64,000 nucleotides of DNA from Notamacropus eugenii (taxonomy: Eukaryota; Chordata; Mammalia; Diprotodontia; Macropodidae): NCBI RefSeq assembly GCF_028372415.1, contig NC_092877.1, positions 248,615,010-248,679,009 on the forward strand. The letters are read 5' to 3'. The notes below the pieces were generated by a model. It saw only the letters and a list, made by a program, of their open reading frames with translations. It searched no databases and was not told the DNA's origin. This document shows positions 12,155 to 22,009 of the stretch, one piece after another. How positions within the stretch are numbered: position 1 is the first letter of the stretch; each line of letters opens with the position of its first letter. The translations under genes were made by a program, and so were the position numbers.

Positions 12155-12574
12155 TGTAACGTCAAGGAAAATTAGAATCTTTTGCTGTTCTCATATTAGT
12201 ATTGTTAAGTGACTGATTGAATCTTGCCTTTATTAATCAAAAATATTTACAAGGATTAAAGTACAAAATCTAAAGTTTCTTTAACTAGAAACATTATATG
12301 TATTTGTATTGTTAATGTGATTAAAGATCTTTGCCCCTAATTAATAGGCCTGCCCATTAAGAGGAGCTTAATTAGGGAAGATTTGTAGGAAGACCCCCAG
12401 CTTTCCTTAATGAGGTACTGGCTCTCAAGTTTTGGAATCCTACTGGCTCTAACAAAAGGTACAAATACTCTGAGGCTGAGGTTTTATTTTGTGGTTTAGT
12501 TTTGTAAGAGTGTTTGTTTGGCCAGATGAGGAATCTGGGAAGCCACTAAGGAGCTGATCAGTTGTTGACCTTCA
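12155..12574 (+). mobile_element. Solo LTR, same family as 6321-6885 (copy 2, left part)
   Basis: It begins TGTAACGTCAAGG at 12155 and aligns with copy 1 through TTTTGCTG, GGGAAGATTTGTAGGA and CAGATGAG blocks. The left flank ATGAT (12150-12154) is repeated exactly at 13761-13765 after the right part, a perfect 5-bp target duplication. An RTE LINE interrupts the LTR from about 12575. Confidence 0.75.
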
Positions 12575-13455
12575 TTTGTGAAAAGAACCAAAATGAAATC
12601 ACTGTGATAAAGTGAAGTTTCTGTGTGTTCACCTGTGGCTAATCAGATCAATATGAGCTCTGAGTGCTCTACCACAAGTTGGGCACAGATTGTCCATGTG
12701 AATATTTGGGGTAGATACTCTATACTTTGTTGCATCTCAGTTTCAGAGGCTGCATTGAGTGCATAATCATCTGTAAACAGAAAACCATGCACCAAAACTC
12801 CCTCCACTTTGGTCTTGGCTTGTAGCCTTTTCAAATTGAAGAATTTACCATCAGTACGGTAGTTAACCTTGATGCTGTCTTCATCCTCATTGAAAGCATT
12901 TGGCAACGTGGTTAAAAACATCATGCAAAAAAGCATGGGAGCAAGCACACAGCCCTGTTTCACTCCATTGCTGACTGGGAAGGCAGGAGAGTATTGTCCA
13001 CTATCCATATCTTGGGCAAACATACCATGAGGAAATGGACATATAATACTGATGAACTTCTCCAGGCAATCAAATTTTGACAAAATTTTCCATAAACCCT
13101 CATGACTAGCATTGTCAAAGGCCTTGGTCAAATGTAGAAATGTTGTGTAGAGACCTCTGTTCTGCTCCTAGCAGTTTTCCTGGAGTTGTAGGGCAGCAAA
13201 CACCATATTGACTGTTCCTCAACTCTTTCTGAAGCCACACTGGCTCTCAGGTATATGGCCATCTTCCAGGTTAAGGATCAGTCTACTAAAGAGGACTCTA
13301 GCAAGAATTTTACCAGGAGTGACTAAGAGGGAGACTACCCTGTGATTGTCTCAGGACAATTTATTCCCTTTACATTTATAAAGATGAACTTTGGAGTCAT
13401 CCTTGAGCTCCTGGGGAATAACTTCCTCTTGATATATAACCTGAAGCACCCCATC
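12575..13455 (-). mobile_element. RTE-clade LINE fragment inside the LTR
   Basis: A 5'-truncated minus-strand fragment, about 880 bp, carries RT of the RTE (BovB-related) clade. LTR sequence is continuous on either side of it when compared with copy 1 (6321-6885), so it inserted after the LTR. Boundaries are good to within 20-30 bases. RTE elements are distinct from L1 in having one ORF and short 3' ends. Confidence 0.8.
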
Positions 13456-13460
13456 TTTGA
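12643..13460 (-). pseudogene. RTE reverse transcriptase fragment
   Basis: Reading down from about 13250: SQCGFRKS near 13235, then a frame change, then TKAFDNASHEGLWKI (13085-13131, RT motif A), FPVSNGVKQGCVLAPMLF (about 12930-12985, motif B region), YRTDGKFFNLKRLQAKTKV (12790-12860) and LFTDDYALNA (12750-12780). The catalytic box is normally FADD; Ala is replaced by Thr. The frame from 13131 to 12643 is open for 162 codons, but upstream frameshifts and truncation make it non-functional. Confidence 0.85.
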
Positions 13461-13760
13461 AAACCCAGATGTCATGCTTCCCTCTCTGGTAATTGTGGTC
13501 AGACAGTTGGAACTGTCTGTTTAATTCAGGCAGAGGAAATCACATGTTTACTGTTTTGATTCTCTGTATTTTCTCTCAATTTCAGGGTGCTAACTCCCTG
13601 AATTGGGTGAATGATATGTGTGATTCGTTAAAGGATTCATACATGTGTTTGATTAAAGTTATTGTTGACCACTCAAAAGTTGCCTTTTCTTTTTTGAATG
13701 CAAATATAAGAACCAATGATATCAGGCCCTACTGTATATGTTGATGTGCTTGCTGATAAA
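13456..13760 (+). mobile_element. Solo LTR copy 2, right part
   Basis: The LTR resumes with the ATGCTTCCCT block and GGTCAGACAGTTGGAA (13497-13512), alignable with 6650-6700 of copy 1. It ends GCTTGCTGATAAA at 13760. The following ATGAT (13761-13765) completes the target duplication, then the host L1 3'UTR continues. Confidence 0.75.
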
Positions 13761-14099
13761 ATGATGAAAAATTTTATCCATGTCCAGAGATAGAACTGAT
13801 GAGTTTAAATTCAAATTGAAGCAAATTTGTTTCCTTTTCTTTATTTCGTTATTTATTTACACTCATGGTTAACACAGAACTTTGTTTTACATGACTTTAC
13901 AAATATAATTGATATTTTATTACATACTTTCTCAATTGGTAAGAGAAATATGAGAGGGATAGAAGAAAGTTGTAATTCGAAAGCTTAAAAATGAATATTA
14001 AAAAAATAAATGAAAATGGAAGAAAAGCTTCATATAGAAGCTAACATTTTAAGCTAAGCACTGAATGAAACTAGACATTTTAATGCATTAGGATAAAAG

Positions 14100-14340
14100 A
14101 GATCTGGGGCAGTGGATTTAATGCTGACCTGGAGTAAGAAAGACCTGAGATAAAATCTGACATCAGACATTACTGGCTGTATGATCGTGGAAAAATTACT
14201 TAAATTGTTATTTCCCTCAGTTTCCTCATGAGTAAAAAGAACTGGAGTAGGAAATGGCAAACTAATCCAGTGTATGTCCCAAGAAACTTCGAGCAGGGTA
14301 ACAACAGTCTGAACACAAACAAAGCAACTGAACAAAAAGA
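14100..14340 (+). mobile_element. MAR1-type tRNA-derived CORE-SINE
   Basis: The tRNA-like head (GCAGTGGATTTAATGC, then a degraded B box) leads to GGCTGTATGATCGTGG, CCCTCAGTTTCCTCATGAG, GGAGTAGGAAATGGCAAAC and a CGAGCAGGGTAACAACAG-type end. This is the order of the common marsupial CORE-SINE. It is about 15-20% diverged by eye. Confidence 0.8.
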
Positions 14341-14727
14341 GAGAGCAGATTTGATCTGAAAACATTTCATAGAAATAAAAAAAAATGTTACACATTATAA
14401 ACTCAGTAGAAATTAACATTAGGATGACAGGACAAAATAAGAAATTTAATTATAAGCTACATTAATATAAATATGGTATCCAGAAAAATAGGAAATGAAA
14501 ATAATCTTGAACTGATTTCATCTGGGATATTGTATTTTGTTCTTGCTACCAAGATTTTGAAGTCAGTTGAGCTCAAAGATGAGAAGGTAAATGATTATCA
14601 TTTTCAATGCATTGTAGTTTTATTGTGTAAAAATAAGTTTTTTTTTCAATCCAGAGACAGAACCCTATAGTATTAATAGACATCACATGTATGTGCATTT
14701 CAGTTCACTTTAAGAAAAAAAATACAG
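14341..14727. other. Unassigned sequence
   Basis: AT-rich DNA between a SINE and an L1 start. I recognise no gene or repeat here. Confidence 0.4.
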
Positions 14728-15649
14728 GTATAGCCAACATGGCAGAGTAAAGATAGGGACTTGCCTGAGCTCCCCCACAAATCCCTCCAAACATCATCAA
14801 AAAATAGTTCTAAACAAATTATAGAGCATCAGAACTCACAAAAAAAGAGGAAAAGAAACAGAGTGAAACAAATTCTCAAACCAAGACAACTTGGAAGGTT
14901 GGTAGGAAAGGCCTGTTACACCATGGTAAGAGAGGACCTTAGTCCAGTGCAAGGTGTGCCAGCACAGACCCAGTCACATCAAAACCACAGTAGGTATATG
15001 GCAACTGAATCACTCGCAGTAGTGGCAGTATCCATATCTCTCAGCCTACAGACACCAAAGACAACTTAGAAGGTCAGGAGGAAAGATTTCTCACCTGGGT
15101 GACAGTGGAAAGCAGTCCAGTGCTGGCTACACCAACACACACACCTAGACCCTGCAAACCAGGAGCTGGCCTTAGGAATGACTGCATCAGCAGTTAAAGA
15201 GACTGCTTTTAAAGTTCTCATCCCACAGATGGTAAAGGTGGTTGAGCAACTAGTCGAAAGGAGATTACAGGGGCCTTTTTGTTAGAGCTGAGGTAGGACT
15301 CTGTTTCTTTACCCATATTCTAATCTAAGTTGAAGGTCTGGGTGGCAACTGCAGGGTGAGGAGTAGGGCTAACATAGCAAAGTGTGTGGCCACAGTGGAG
15401 GGGGGACCCTCCTCAGGGTTGCAGGGAAGAAAAGATGGCTTATGGTCTCTCATAGAACAGAGCACAGGCCAGGAAAGTAGAACATACCTTTCCTTAAATC
15501 ATACTTCTTGGAGAAACTGAAAATTTATAGGTGTCTAGAATTATGTCTGAAAACAGCTGCCTGAAACTCCTGAAGCTTGGGACAGTACACCCTTCACCCT
15601 GGAAACAGACCACTACTGTAACAAAGAGTTAAAATTCAACTAATAGGCT

Positions 15650-15949
15650 GGAAAAAAGAGCAAACAATGGAGAAAAAATAACTCTGACTATTGAAAGTTA
15701 GTATGGTGACAAGTAAGAAGAAAATATGCACTCAGAAGAAGACAACAATGTTAAAACTCCTACATCAAAAGCATCCAAGAGAAAAATTAACTAGTCTCAG
15801 GCCATAAAAGAGCTCAAAAGTGATTTTGAAAATCAAGTAAGAAAAAGAGGGGAAAAATCACGAACAGCAATGAGTGAAGCAAGACATCATGAAAAAAGGA
15901 ACAATAGGTTGGTACAGGAGACACACACAAAAAAATTGAAGAAAATGAC
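15650..15949 (+). pseudogene. L1 ORF1 N-terminal remnant
   Basis: The start of the coding region (GAGCAAACAATGGAGAAAAA near 15655) is followed by lysine- and glutamate-rich coiled-coil sequence (TCTCAGGCCATAAAAGAG, AGTGATTTTGAAAATC). It is interrupted after AAAATGAC by the LTR and continues for about 27 bases from 16562. Only the part before the RRM is present. Confidence 0.65.
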
Positions 15950-16561
15950 TGTTGGGACTGGAAGCTCAATTCCGTGTGGACAGTCTTGGGCAGGTAAAAG
16001 TGGGACTTCTAAATCTTAGAGTCTTACGAGGCCCTCCATGAACAGCGGGGGTTCGAGAAGGTCAGACCAAGCTAGCTCGGCTAGCTCGGGTATTTCCGCC
16101 TCTCCCCCGGAGATACCTGATGGGTGGAGTCTCCTTGCCCTCGAGGTCGTCCCGGATTGGAGCACACCTAGTTACCTAACAGCACGGTATTGAGATGCAA
16201 ACTGTGTGGCTGAAGATTAAGTAGGATTGAGGAAGCCTAAAAGCTCTCTTAGCACGTGTGGAGCCAAAGAGAAAAGTAGGGCTCCCCTTCTTTTCTTTTC
16301 TCTCTCCCCTCCCCCTCTCTCCCCGCTTGTACTTCTACTTCCAATCCCTTAAGCTTAGCCTCCTTAGGAAATCTCCCCCTCTTCGTCCTAAGAAAGAAGA
16401 CCCCCTGCACTTGTAACCGAAACCCTGTAATAAAGCTCAACCCCTGTTTGACTCTGGAACTTCCTTTCTCTCATACGTGCATCCGGCGTGGCCAGCCGAA
16501 GACCTCGGGAGGTGAGGTAAGAAAGACTCAGGTAGCCCAATACAGGCCTCTAGGATTGGCA
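15950..16561 (+). mobile_element. Solo LTR, class-I (gammaretrovirus-like) endogenous retrovirus
   Basis: The 612-bp block is GC-rich against its surroundings, begins TG (15950) and ends CA (16560-16561). It is flanked by perfect 5-bp duplications ATGAC (15945-15949 and 16562-16566), and removing one copy restores continuous L1 ORF1 sequence. A U3-like part with repeated GCTAGCTCGG, an AATAAA at 16429 and a CT-rich U5-like end are present. No gag, pol or env lies next to it. Class is inferred from layout and the 5-bp duplication; low divergence at the ends suggests it is fairly young. Confidence 0.88.
16429..16434 (+). promoter_or_regulatory. LTR polyadenylation signal AATAAA
   Basis: Canonical AATAAA inside the LTR, followed within about 25 bases by a TTGACTCTGG segment, the arrangement expected at an LTR R region. 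Confidence 0.65.
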
Positions 16562-17571
16562 ATGACACCTTAAAAAACAGACTAAAGGGCAGAGTCAAGT
16601 TGGCTGAGTGAAATCAGAGATTTACCTGTACTCATCCTCAGATTTCTTCAGATACCTCTAAGAAGCAAATCTCAATGAATCTTAGAGTGGCAGATTCCAT
16701 TAGGAGACACAATGTGGCATATATTCAGCACAGAACAATACAAAAGATCACTGGGAAGGATCTGGTACCATGGGGCTGGGGGAAATAGAGCACACAGGAG
16801 GCACCAGTACAGATGTGGCCATAGTGTAGCAGGAACAGCCTGAGCAGGCTGAATCACCAGCAACAGTTTGAATTTAGAAACTGCTCAGCACAGGATATGA
16901 GTCCAGCAGAACTGGGTGAGAAAGAATTGCAGGGCCTATGGCAGCTGCAGTAGCTACTCCTGGGGCTATGAGCCCACAGACTAATTGTTTGAAAGTTGCT
17001 TCCATGAACTTCCAGGAGTTAAGATGACGGAGTGAACTGTAAATATTCTCACCTTCCCTGATTAACCTGGAAAAACCCAGAGAATATTGCCTCAGGAAAA
17101 ATCCTGGAATAGTGAAGGGAGCAGAAGAGGTAAGAAGTCTTTAGTACATGAAGCTATGGAGACTGAAGGGGATCAATGCAGGACCAAAAGGGGCTCAGGA
17201 AGCACCACGTGATCAGGATATTCTGAGCCCATAGAGGGGAGAGGGGAGGATATGATAAGTATTAACACCGGTACCCCATGAGTGCCTTAACACAGCCAGG
17301 GAAATTGAGCAGACACCAGAGCAGATGGGGATAATGCAGCACTAGGGGAGGAGGACACCTCCAATGGCCAGACCATCCCTCCCCTACATAACATAACATG
17401 AGATTAAGTGTAACCCCAGGGAAACTCACACTTTACCTGGCCTCGATCTTGGAACACACCAGCCAGTTCAGCACCAGGTAAGCTGCAGCCTTACATAGAT
17501 TCTAGTTGAAAGAACCAGAGATCACAGAACATAAGACCAGTAACCACGACTCTAGCTACCAGCACAAAAAA

Positions 17572-18631
17572 TGTGGGAGAGATCCCGATGGGCCCCAGAA
17601 GCACTTTAAAAGCCAGGAAAATGGCAATCACCATGAGAAAGAAGCAAATTAGAAAAGACCAGAGGATCTTACTAGGGGGAAAAGGGAAGAAGAAAATACA
17701 AATTCAGAAGACAACAACATTAACACTGTATCCACATCTGAAAACTCAAAAGGCAATAGAAATGGTCTCAAGTGCAAAGAGCATTCTTAGAAGATCTCAA
17801 GAACTGTAAAAGCCAAATTAAAGAGGAAGAAGAAAAATTGAGTAATGATTTTAAAAATACAATCAGCTCCTTAAAAAAATAATATTGGTCAGATGAATAA
17901 GGGGATATAAAACCTAACTGGAGAAAATAATGTTTTGAAAACGGAGGTACAAAAGCTAACTGAAGAAAACAATTAATTAAAAATTAGAATTGGGCAAGTA
18001 GAAATTAATGATATTTTGACGCATGAAGAATCAGTCAAACAAAATCTAAAGAATGAAAAAAATAGAAGAAAATGTAAAATATACCACTAGGAAAAACAAT
18101 TTACCCGGAAAATAGATCTAGGAGATAAAATTTAAGAATTATTGATCTCCCAGAAAGCCATGATGAAAAAAGATCCTAGACAATATCTTCAAAGAAATCA
18201 TCCAGGAACACTTCTTAGAGGTCCTAGATTCAGAGGACAAAATAGTCGTTGAAACAATCCACCAAACAACTCTCCAAAGAGAATACAATTTGAAAATACC
18301 AATAAATCTTCTTGACAAATTCCAGAATTATCAGGTCAAGGAGAAAACACAGCAAGTGATTAGAAAGAAACAAATGAAGTATCAATGAACTACAGTCACA
18401 ATCACAAAGGAACTTATACCTTCTAGGTTAAAAGATTGGACAGACTGGAATACGATATAACAGGATCTTGAACTAAAACCAAAGATCAACTACTCAGCAA
18501 AACTGAGCATAATCTTTCAGTCAAGAAAGTAGACATTCGACGAAATAAGGGATTTCTAGACCTTCCTGACGCAAAGAACAGAGCCCAATAGAAAATTTGA
18601 TTTTCAAATATAAGATTCAAAAGAGATGTAA
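17572..18631 (+). pseudogene. L1 ORF1, broken
   Basis: The coiled-coil part (17840-18050) has heptad-type segments with EVQKLTEENN-like wording, fewer than in the sister copy at 60839. An RRM follows (NRSRR/NLRIIDLPESHD-like, 18110-18170), then the C-terminal domain (INYSAKLSIIFQ near 18485-18520, AGACCTTCCTGA near 18558). Frameshifts near 17810 and 18240 and several stops are present. Confidence 0.75.
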
Positions 18632-19030
18632 AAATGTAAAAACGGAAAAGAAAAAAAAAAACTTTATTCAATGTGGGCAAGCTGTTTACATTCCAATATG
18701 GAAGGAGGATGCTTGCAAATTTTGAGACTTGCATGTTTATTACATTTAAAAGGGATATACATAGATAGATGTTCTGAATATACATTAGCTGATGTGATGA
18801 AAAGAAAAACCTAACTAAATAGTGGGAAAGGAGAAGAGGAAAGAAGGAGGCAGAAAAGGATAATCACATGAAGAATGTGCTTGAATGATATCACATGAAG
18901 AGGCACAAAATCATTATAGTAGAGGCAAAGAAGGGAGGGTGATGATCATTGTTTGAGCTTTACTTTCATCAGATTTGGTTCAAGGAGGGAAAAAATTACT
19001 CAGGTTGGTACTGAAAATCTAACTTGCCCT
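18632..19030 (+). other. L1 spacer, purine-rich
   Basis: Matches the ORF1-ORF2 spacer of the other L1s (TGTGGGCAAGCTGTTTAC, TTTACTTTCATCAGATTTGG blocks). It ends before any ORF2 sequence. Confidence 0.6.
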
Positions 19031-19034
19031 GCAG

Positions 19035-19148
19035 ACAGTAGATGGCCGTTATTGCGTTTGTCCTTTGTTCTCAAAGGGAGCTATGACATCAGGATCATGC
19101 CATGACTTACAATTGACTTTGATTTGAGTGAGAGAGACTCATCTTTTG
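19035..19148 (-). mobile_element. SINE fragment with RTE-like tail (variant 3)
   Basis: The reverse complement reads CACTCAAATCAAAGTCAA, then a CATGGCATGATCCTGATGTC block and GAGAACAAAGGACAAACGC. This is the 3' half of the RTE-tailed SINEs at 21160, 22960 and 40841. No head is visible. Confidence 0.65.
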
Positions 19149-19427
19149 AGTGAGTGAGAGACATATGACTCTCAGCCCTGAGCCTGGCTCAGGGGTGAGA
19201 AGGACTGCTGGCATGGTGGAGCTGGAGGTGGTTGTGGAGAGGGAATTCTATTCAAAGATTCAGGGGACAAGAGATTGTGGATTCTCCCAGACCAGTATGC
19301 AGGCCAGCAGAGCAGTAAACATCTCTCCCTTGATTGTGCTACCTTGGAGGAACTGAGAACTTACAGATCCCCAGAGTATACTCAATTCTTGACAAAGGAC
19401 TCAAAAGTCAAGTAACAGACTGGAAAA

Positions 19428-20515
19428 ATGCCAAAAAAGGGAAAAAAATGGACTGTAGAAGGTTCCTTTCTTGGTGAACAGGTATTTTCTTCCATCCTTT
19501 TGGGTGAAGAAGAACAATACATACTTCAGAGGAAGTCAAGGCTTCTACATTCAAAACCTCCAAAATAATTATGCAATGGTCTCAGGCCCTCAAAAAAGAT
19601 TTTGAAAATCAAGTAAGTGAGGTGGATGAAAAATTGGCAAGAGAACTGAGAGTGATGTAAAAAAATCATGAAAAGTGAGTCAACAGCTGCCTAAAAGAGA
19701 AGCAAAGAAATGCTAAAGAAAATAACACATTTAAAAATAGACTCACCCAAATGGCAAAAAAGGTCCAAAAAGCCAATGAGGAGAAGAACGCTTTAAAAAG
19801 CAGAATTAGTCAAATGTAAATGAAGGCTCAAAATTTCACTGAAGGAAATTTTTCTTTAAAAATTAGAATGGAGCATATGGAAACTGATAACTTTATGAGA
19901 AACCAAGAAATTACAAAACAAAACCAAAACAATGAAAAAAATGGAAGATACTGTGAAACTTCTCATTGGAAAAACAACTGACCTGGAAAATAGATCCAGA
20001 ATAGACAATTTAAAAACTGTGGGAATACCTGAAAGCCATGATTTAAAAAAGAGCTTAGATAATCATCTTCCAAGAAATTTTCAAGGCTAACTGCCCTGAT
20101 ATTCTAGAACCAGAAGGTAAAATAAATATTGAAATAATCCACCTATTACCTCCTGAAAGAGGTCTGAAAAGAAAAACTCCTAGAAATATTGTAACCAGAT
20201 TCCAGAGTTCCCAGGTCAAGGAGAAAATATTGCAAGCAGACAGAAAGAAGCTTTTCGAGTATTCTGGAAATACAATCACGATAACACATGATCTAGCAGC
20301 TTCAACATTAAGGAACTGAAGGGTTTGGAGTATAATATTCCAGAAGTAAAAGCAACTTGGATTACAACCAAGAATCACCTACCTACCAAAACTGAATATA
20401 ATACTTCAGGGGAAAATATGGCCATTGAATGAAACAGAGGTCTTTCAAGCATTTTGATGAAAAGACCAGAGCTTAATAGAAAATTTGACTTTCAAAAACA
20501 ATAATCAAGAGAAGC
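19428..20515 (+). pseudogene. ORF1 of the ORF1-only element, broken
   Basis: ATG at 19428 (MPKKGKK start shared by the family) is followed by a coiled coil (about 19590-19900), an RRM (TDLENRSRIDNLKTVGIPE-like, 19978-20030) and a C-terminal domain (NIVTRFQSSQVKEKILQ, near 20190-20235). Stops occur early (TAG at about 19455) and at several later sites. The usual TGA site after the RRM reads CTA here (near 20140). Confidence 0.75.
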
Positions 20516-21159
20516 ATGTTACTAAAGTTGAACTGTTTACATTTCTACATGGACAGATAATATTTGTAACTCTTGAATTTTTCTCATTATTTGGGTAGTT
20601 GAAGGGATTACATCCATATAGATACAGGGCACAGGGTGAATAGAGTAGGAAGGGATGATGTCTAAAAAATGAAATTAAGAGGTGAAAAGGGAACATATTG
20701 GGAGGAGAAAGGGAGAAATGGAATGGGGCAAATTACCTCTGATAAATGGGTCAAGTAAAGCTTTTTCAGTGGAGAAGAAAAGGAAAGAGGTGAGAGGGAA
20801 AGAGTGAAGCTTGCTTTCTTCACATTTGATTTAAGGAGGGAAAAAAAGCTCACTCAATTTGGTATGAAAATCTATCTTACACTACAGGAAATTAGGGAAG
20901 AAGGGGAAAAGTGGAATGGGGAGAATGTTAGAAGGAAGGGCAAATGGGAAGAGGGAGTAATTAGAAGTAAACACTTTTGGAGAGGGACAAGGTCAAAAGA
21001 GAGAACGGAATAAACGAGACACAAGATAGGATGGAGGGAAATATAGTTAAGTCTTTCACAACATGACTATTATGGGATTCTTTTGCAAAACTATCCATGT
21101 ATAGTCTATATTGAATTGCTTGCCTTCACAGTGGGGATGTGTGGGGAGGGAGGAAAGTG

Positions 21160-21468
21160 TGTGTTTGTCCTTCTTTGCTGAAGAAGACCATGTCATCAGA
21201 GGAATAATAATACGACTTGCACTTGTTTTTTGAGTGAGTGAGGGCTGTATAGTTACCAGCCTCACTTCTCTTCCACAGCTATCTGAATCCAATGACCACA
21301 TATTCATCAGGATGACTGGAGATGACCCAGGATGAGACAACTGGGGTAAACTGACTTGTCCAAGGTCACACAGCTAGTGAGCATCAAGTGTCTGAGGTGA
21401 GATTTGAACTCAGGTACTCCTGACTCCTGCACTGGTGCTCTATCCACTGCACTACCTAGCTGCCTCAG
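21160..21468 (-). mobile_element. Complete composite SINE: tRNA-like head plus RTE-like tail
   Basis: Read on the minus strand: a tRNA-type head (GCAGCTAGGTAGTGCAGTGG, B-box GAGTTCAAATC near 21397-21407, CTAGCTGTGTGACC), a linker, then CTGGGTCATCTCCAGTCATC and a tail ending in CTTCTTCAGCAAAGAAGGAC. The tail is shared with the SINEs at 22960 and 40841, whose heads differ. The tail resembles RTE 3' ends, suggesting mobilisation by RTE enzymes. Confidence 0.8.
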
Positions 21469-21780
21469 GGAGGGAGGAAGGGAGAGAAGTTGGAACTCAA
21501 AGTTTTAGGAACGAATGTTGAGAATTATTTTTACACGCAATTGGGAAATAAGAAATATATGAAATGGGGTATAGAAATCTATCTTGCCCTACAAGAAAAG
21601 AGAGAAAATGAGTATAAGGGAAGAGATGGATATGATAGAAGGGAGGACAGATTGGGAGAAGGGGTATTCAAAATATATGGTGGCTTGGGTGGAGAAAAGG
21701 GGGAGATGGGGAGAAAATTTGGAACTCAAATTCTTATGGCAATGAATGCTGAAAACTAAAATAAATAAATTAAAGAAATA

Positions 21781-21848
21781 AAAAATAAAAGGAAAGGAAA
21801 AAACTCAAGAAAATTGTAGTGTATCATATTCTTTAATTAATCTTCAGT

Positions 21849-21852
<4 letters not shown>
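21781..21852. other. A-rich tail remnants and short unassigned stretch
   Basis: The A-rich end of the ORF1-only element, then about 50 unassigned bases before the CT microsatellite. Confidence 0.5.
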
Positions 21853-21931
<79 letters not shown>

Positions 21932-21990
21932 CCTCTCTCCCTCTCTCCCTCTCTCTCTCTCCCTCTCTCTCTCTCCCTCTCTCTCCCGAC
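21853..21990. repeat. (CT)n microsatellite
   Basis: A nearly uninterrupted CT run to about 21928, then CCCTCT-interrupted units. Confidence 0.97.
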
Positions 21991-22009
21991 CCTTTTACTT
22001 TGTATGTGG

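Larger units (their letters stand above)
9651..14005 (+). mobile_element. ORF2-deleted L1 (half-L1-like), interrupted by LTR plus RTE
   Basis: The 5'UTR (9651-10138), ORF1 (about 10139-11165), spacer (11166-11749) and the first 20-odd ORF2 codons are joined directly to the ORF2 C-terminal tail (to 12079). A 3'UTR follows, interrupted by the LTR at 12155-13760 and resuming at 13761 with the TCCAGAGATAGAACTGATG block, ending in an A-rich region near 14005. Roughly 3.4 kb of ORF2 is missing, so it could only have moved with help from other L1s. Confidence 0.75.
14728..16588 (+). mobile_element. L1-derived element, 5' part, interrupted by a solo LTR
   Basis: It starts near TAGCCAACATGGCAGAGTAA (14731), a variant of the L1 start motif. 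A 5'UTR of about 920 bases and the ORF1 N-terminal half (from about 15650) follow. ORF1 runs to 15949, is cut by the LTR, resumes at 16562 (CACCTTAAAAAACAGAC) and stops where another L1 5' end begins at about 16589. The 5'UTR type is the same as that of the element at 55131. Confidence 0.7.
16589..19030 (+). mobile_element. L1, 5'UTR through spacer; ORF2 absent
   Basis: It begins GGGCAGAGTCAAGTTGGC, a mutated L1 start motif, inside the preceding ORF1. The 5'UTR (to about 17570) has a second start-like motif at 17018. ORF1 (17572-18631) and spacer (18632-19030) follow; then a SINE fragment and another element's 5'UTR take over. The 5'UTR type matches the L1 at 59611, so this is an older relative. 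Confidence 0.75.
19150..21780 (+). mobile_element. ORF1-only L1 derivative, 5'-truncated
   Basis: It enters in the 5'UTR (19150-19427) and has ORF1 (19428-20515), a purine-rich spacer and an ORF2 ATG at 21031. The shared deletion junction follows just downstream (AAATATAGTTAAGTCTTTCA), then the 3'UTR to an A-rich end near 21780. A composite SINE (21160-21468) sits in the 3'UTR. The same architecture recurs in four other copies here. Confidence 0.8.

Noticed and set aside
12643..13131. Host gene or retrovirus origin for the minus-strand RT frame
   Set aside because: The motif order and wording (TKAFD, GVKQGCVLAP, NLKRLQAKTK) are those of RTE-clade LINEs.
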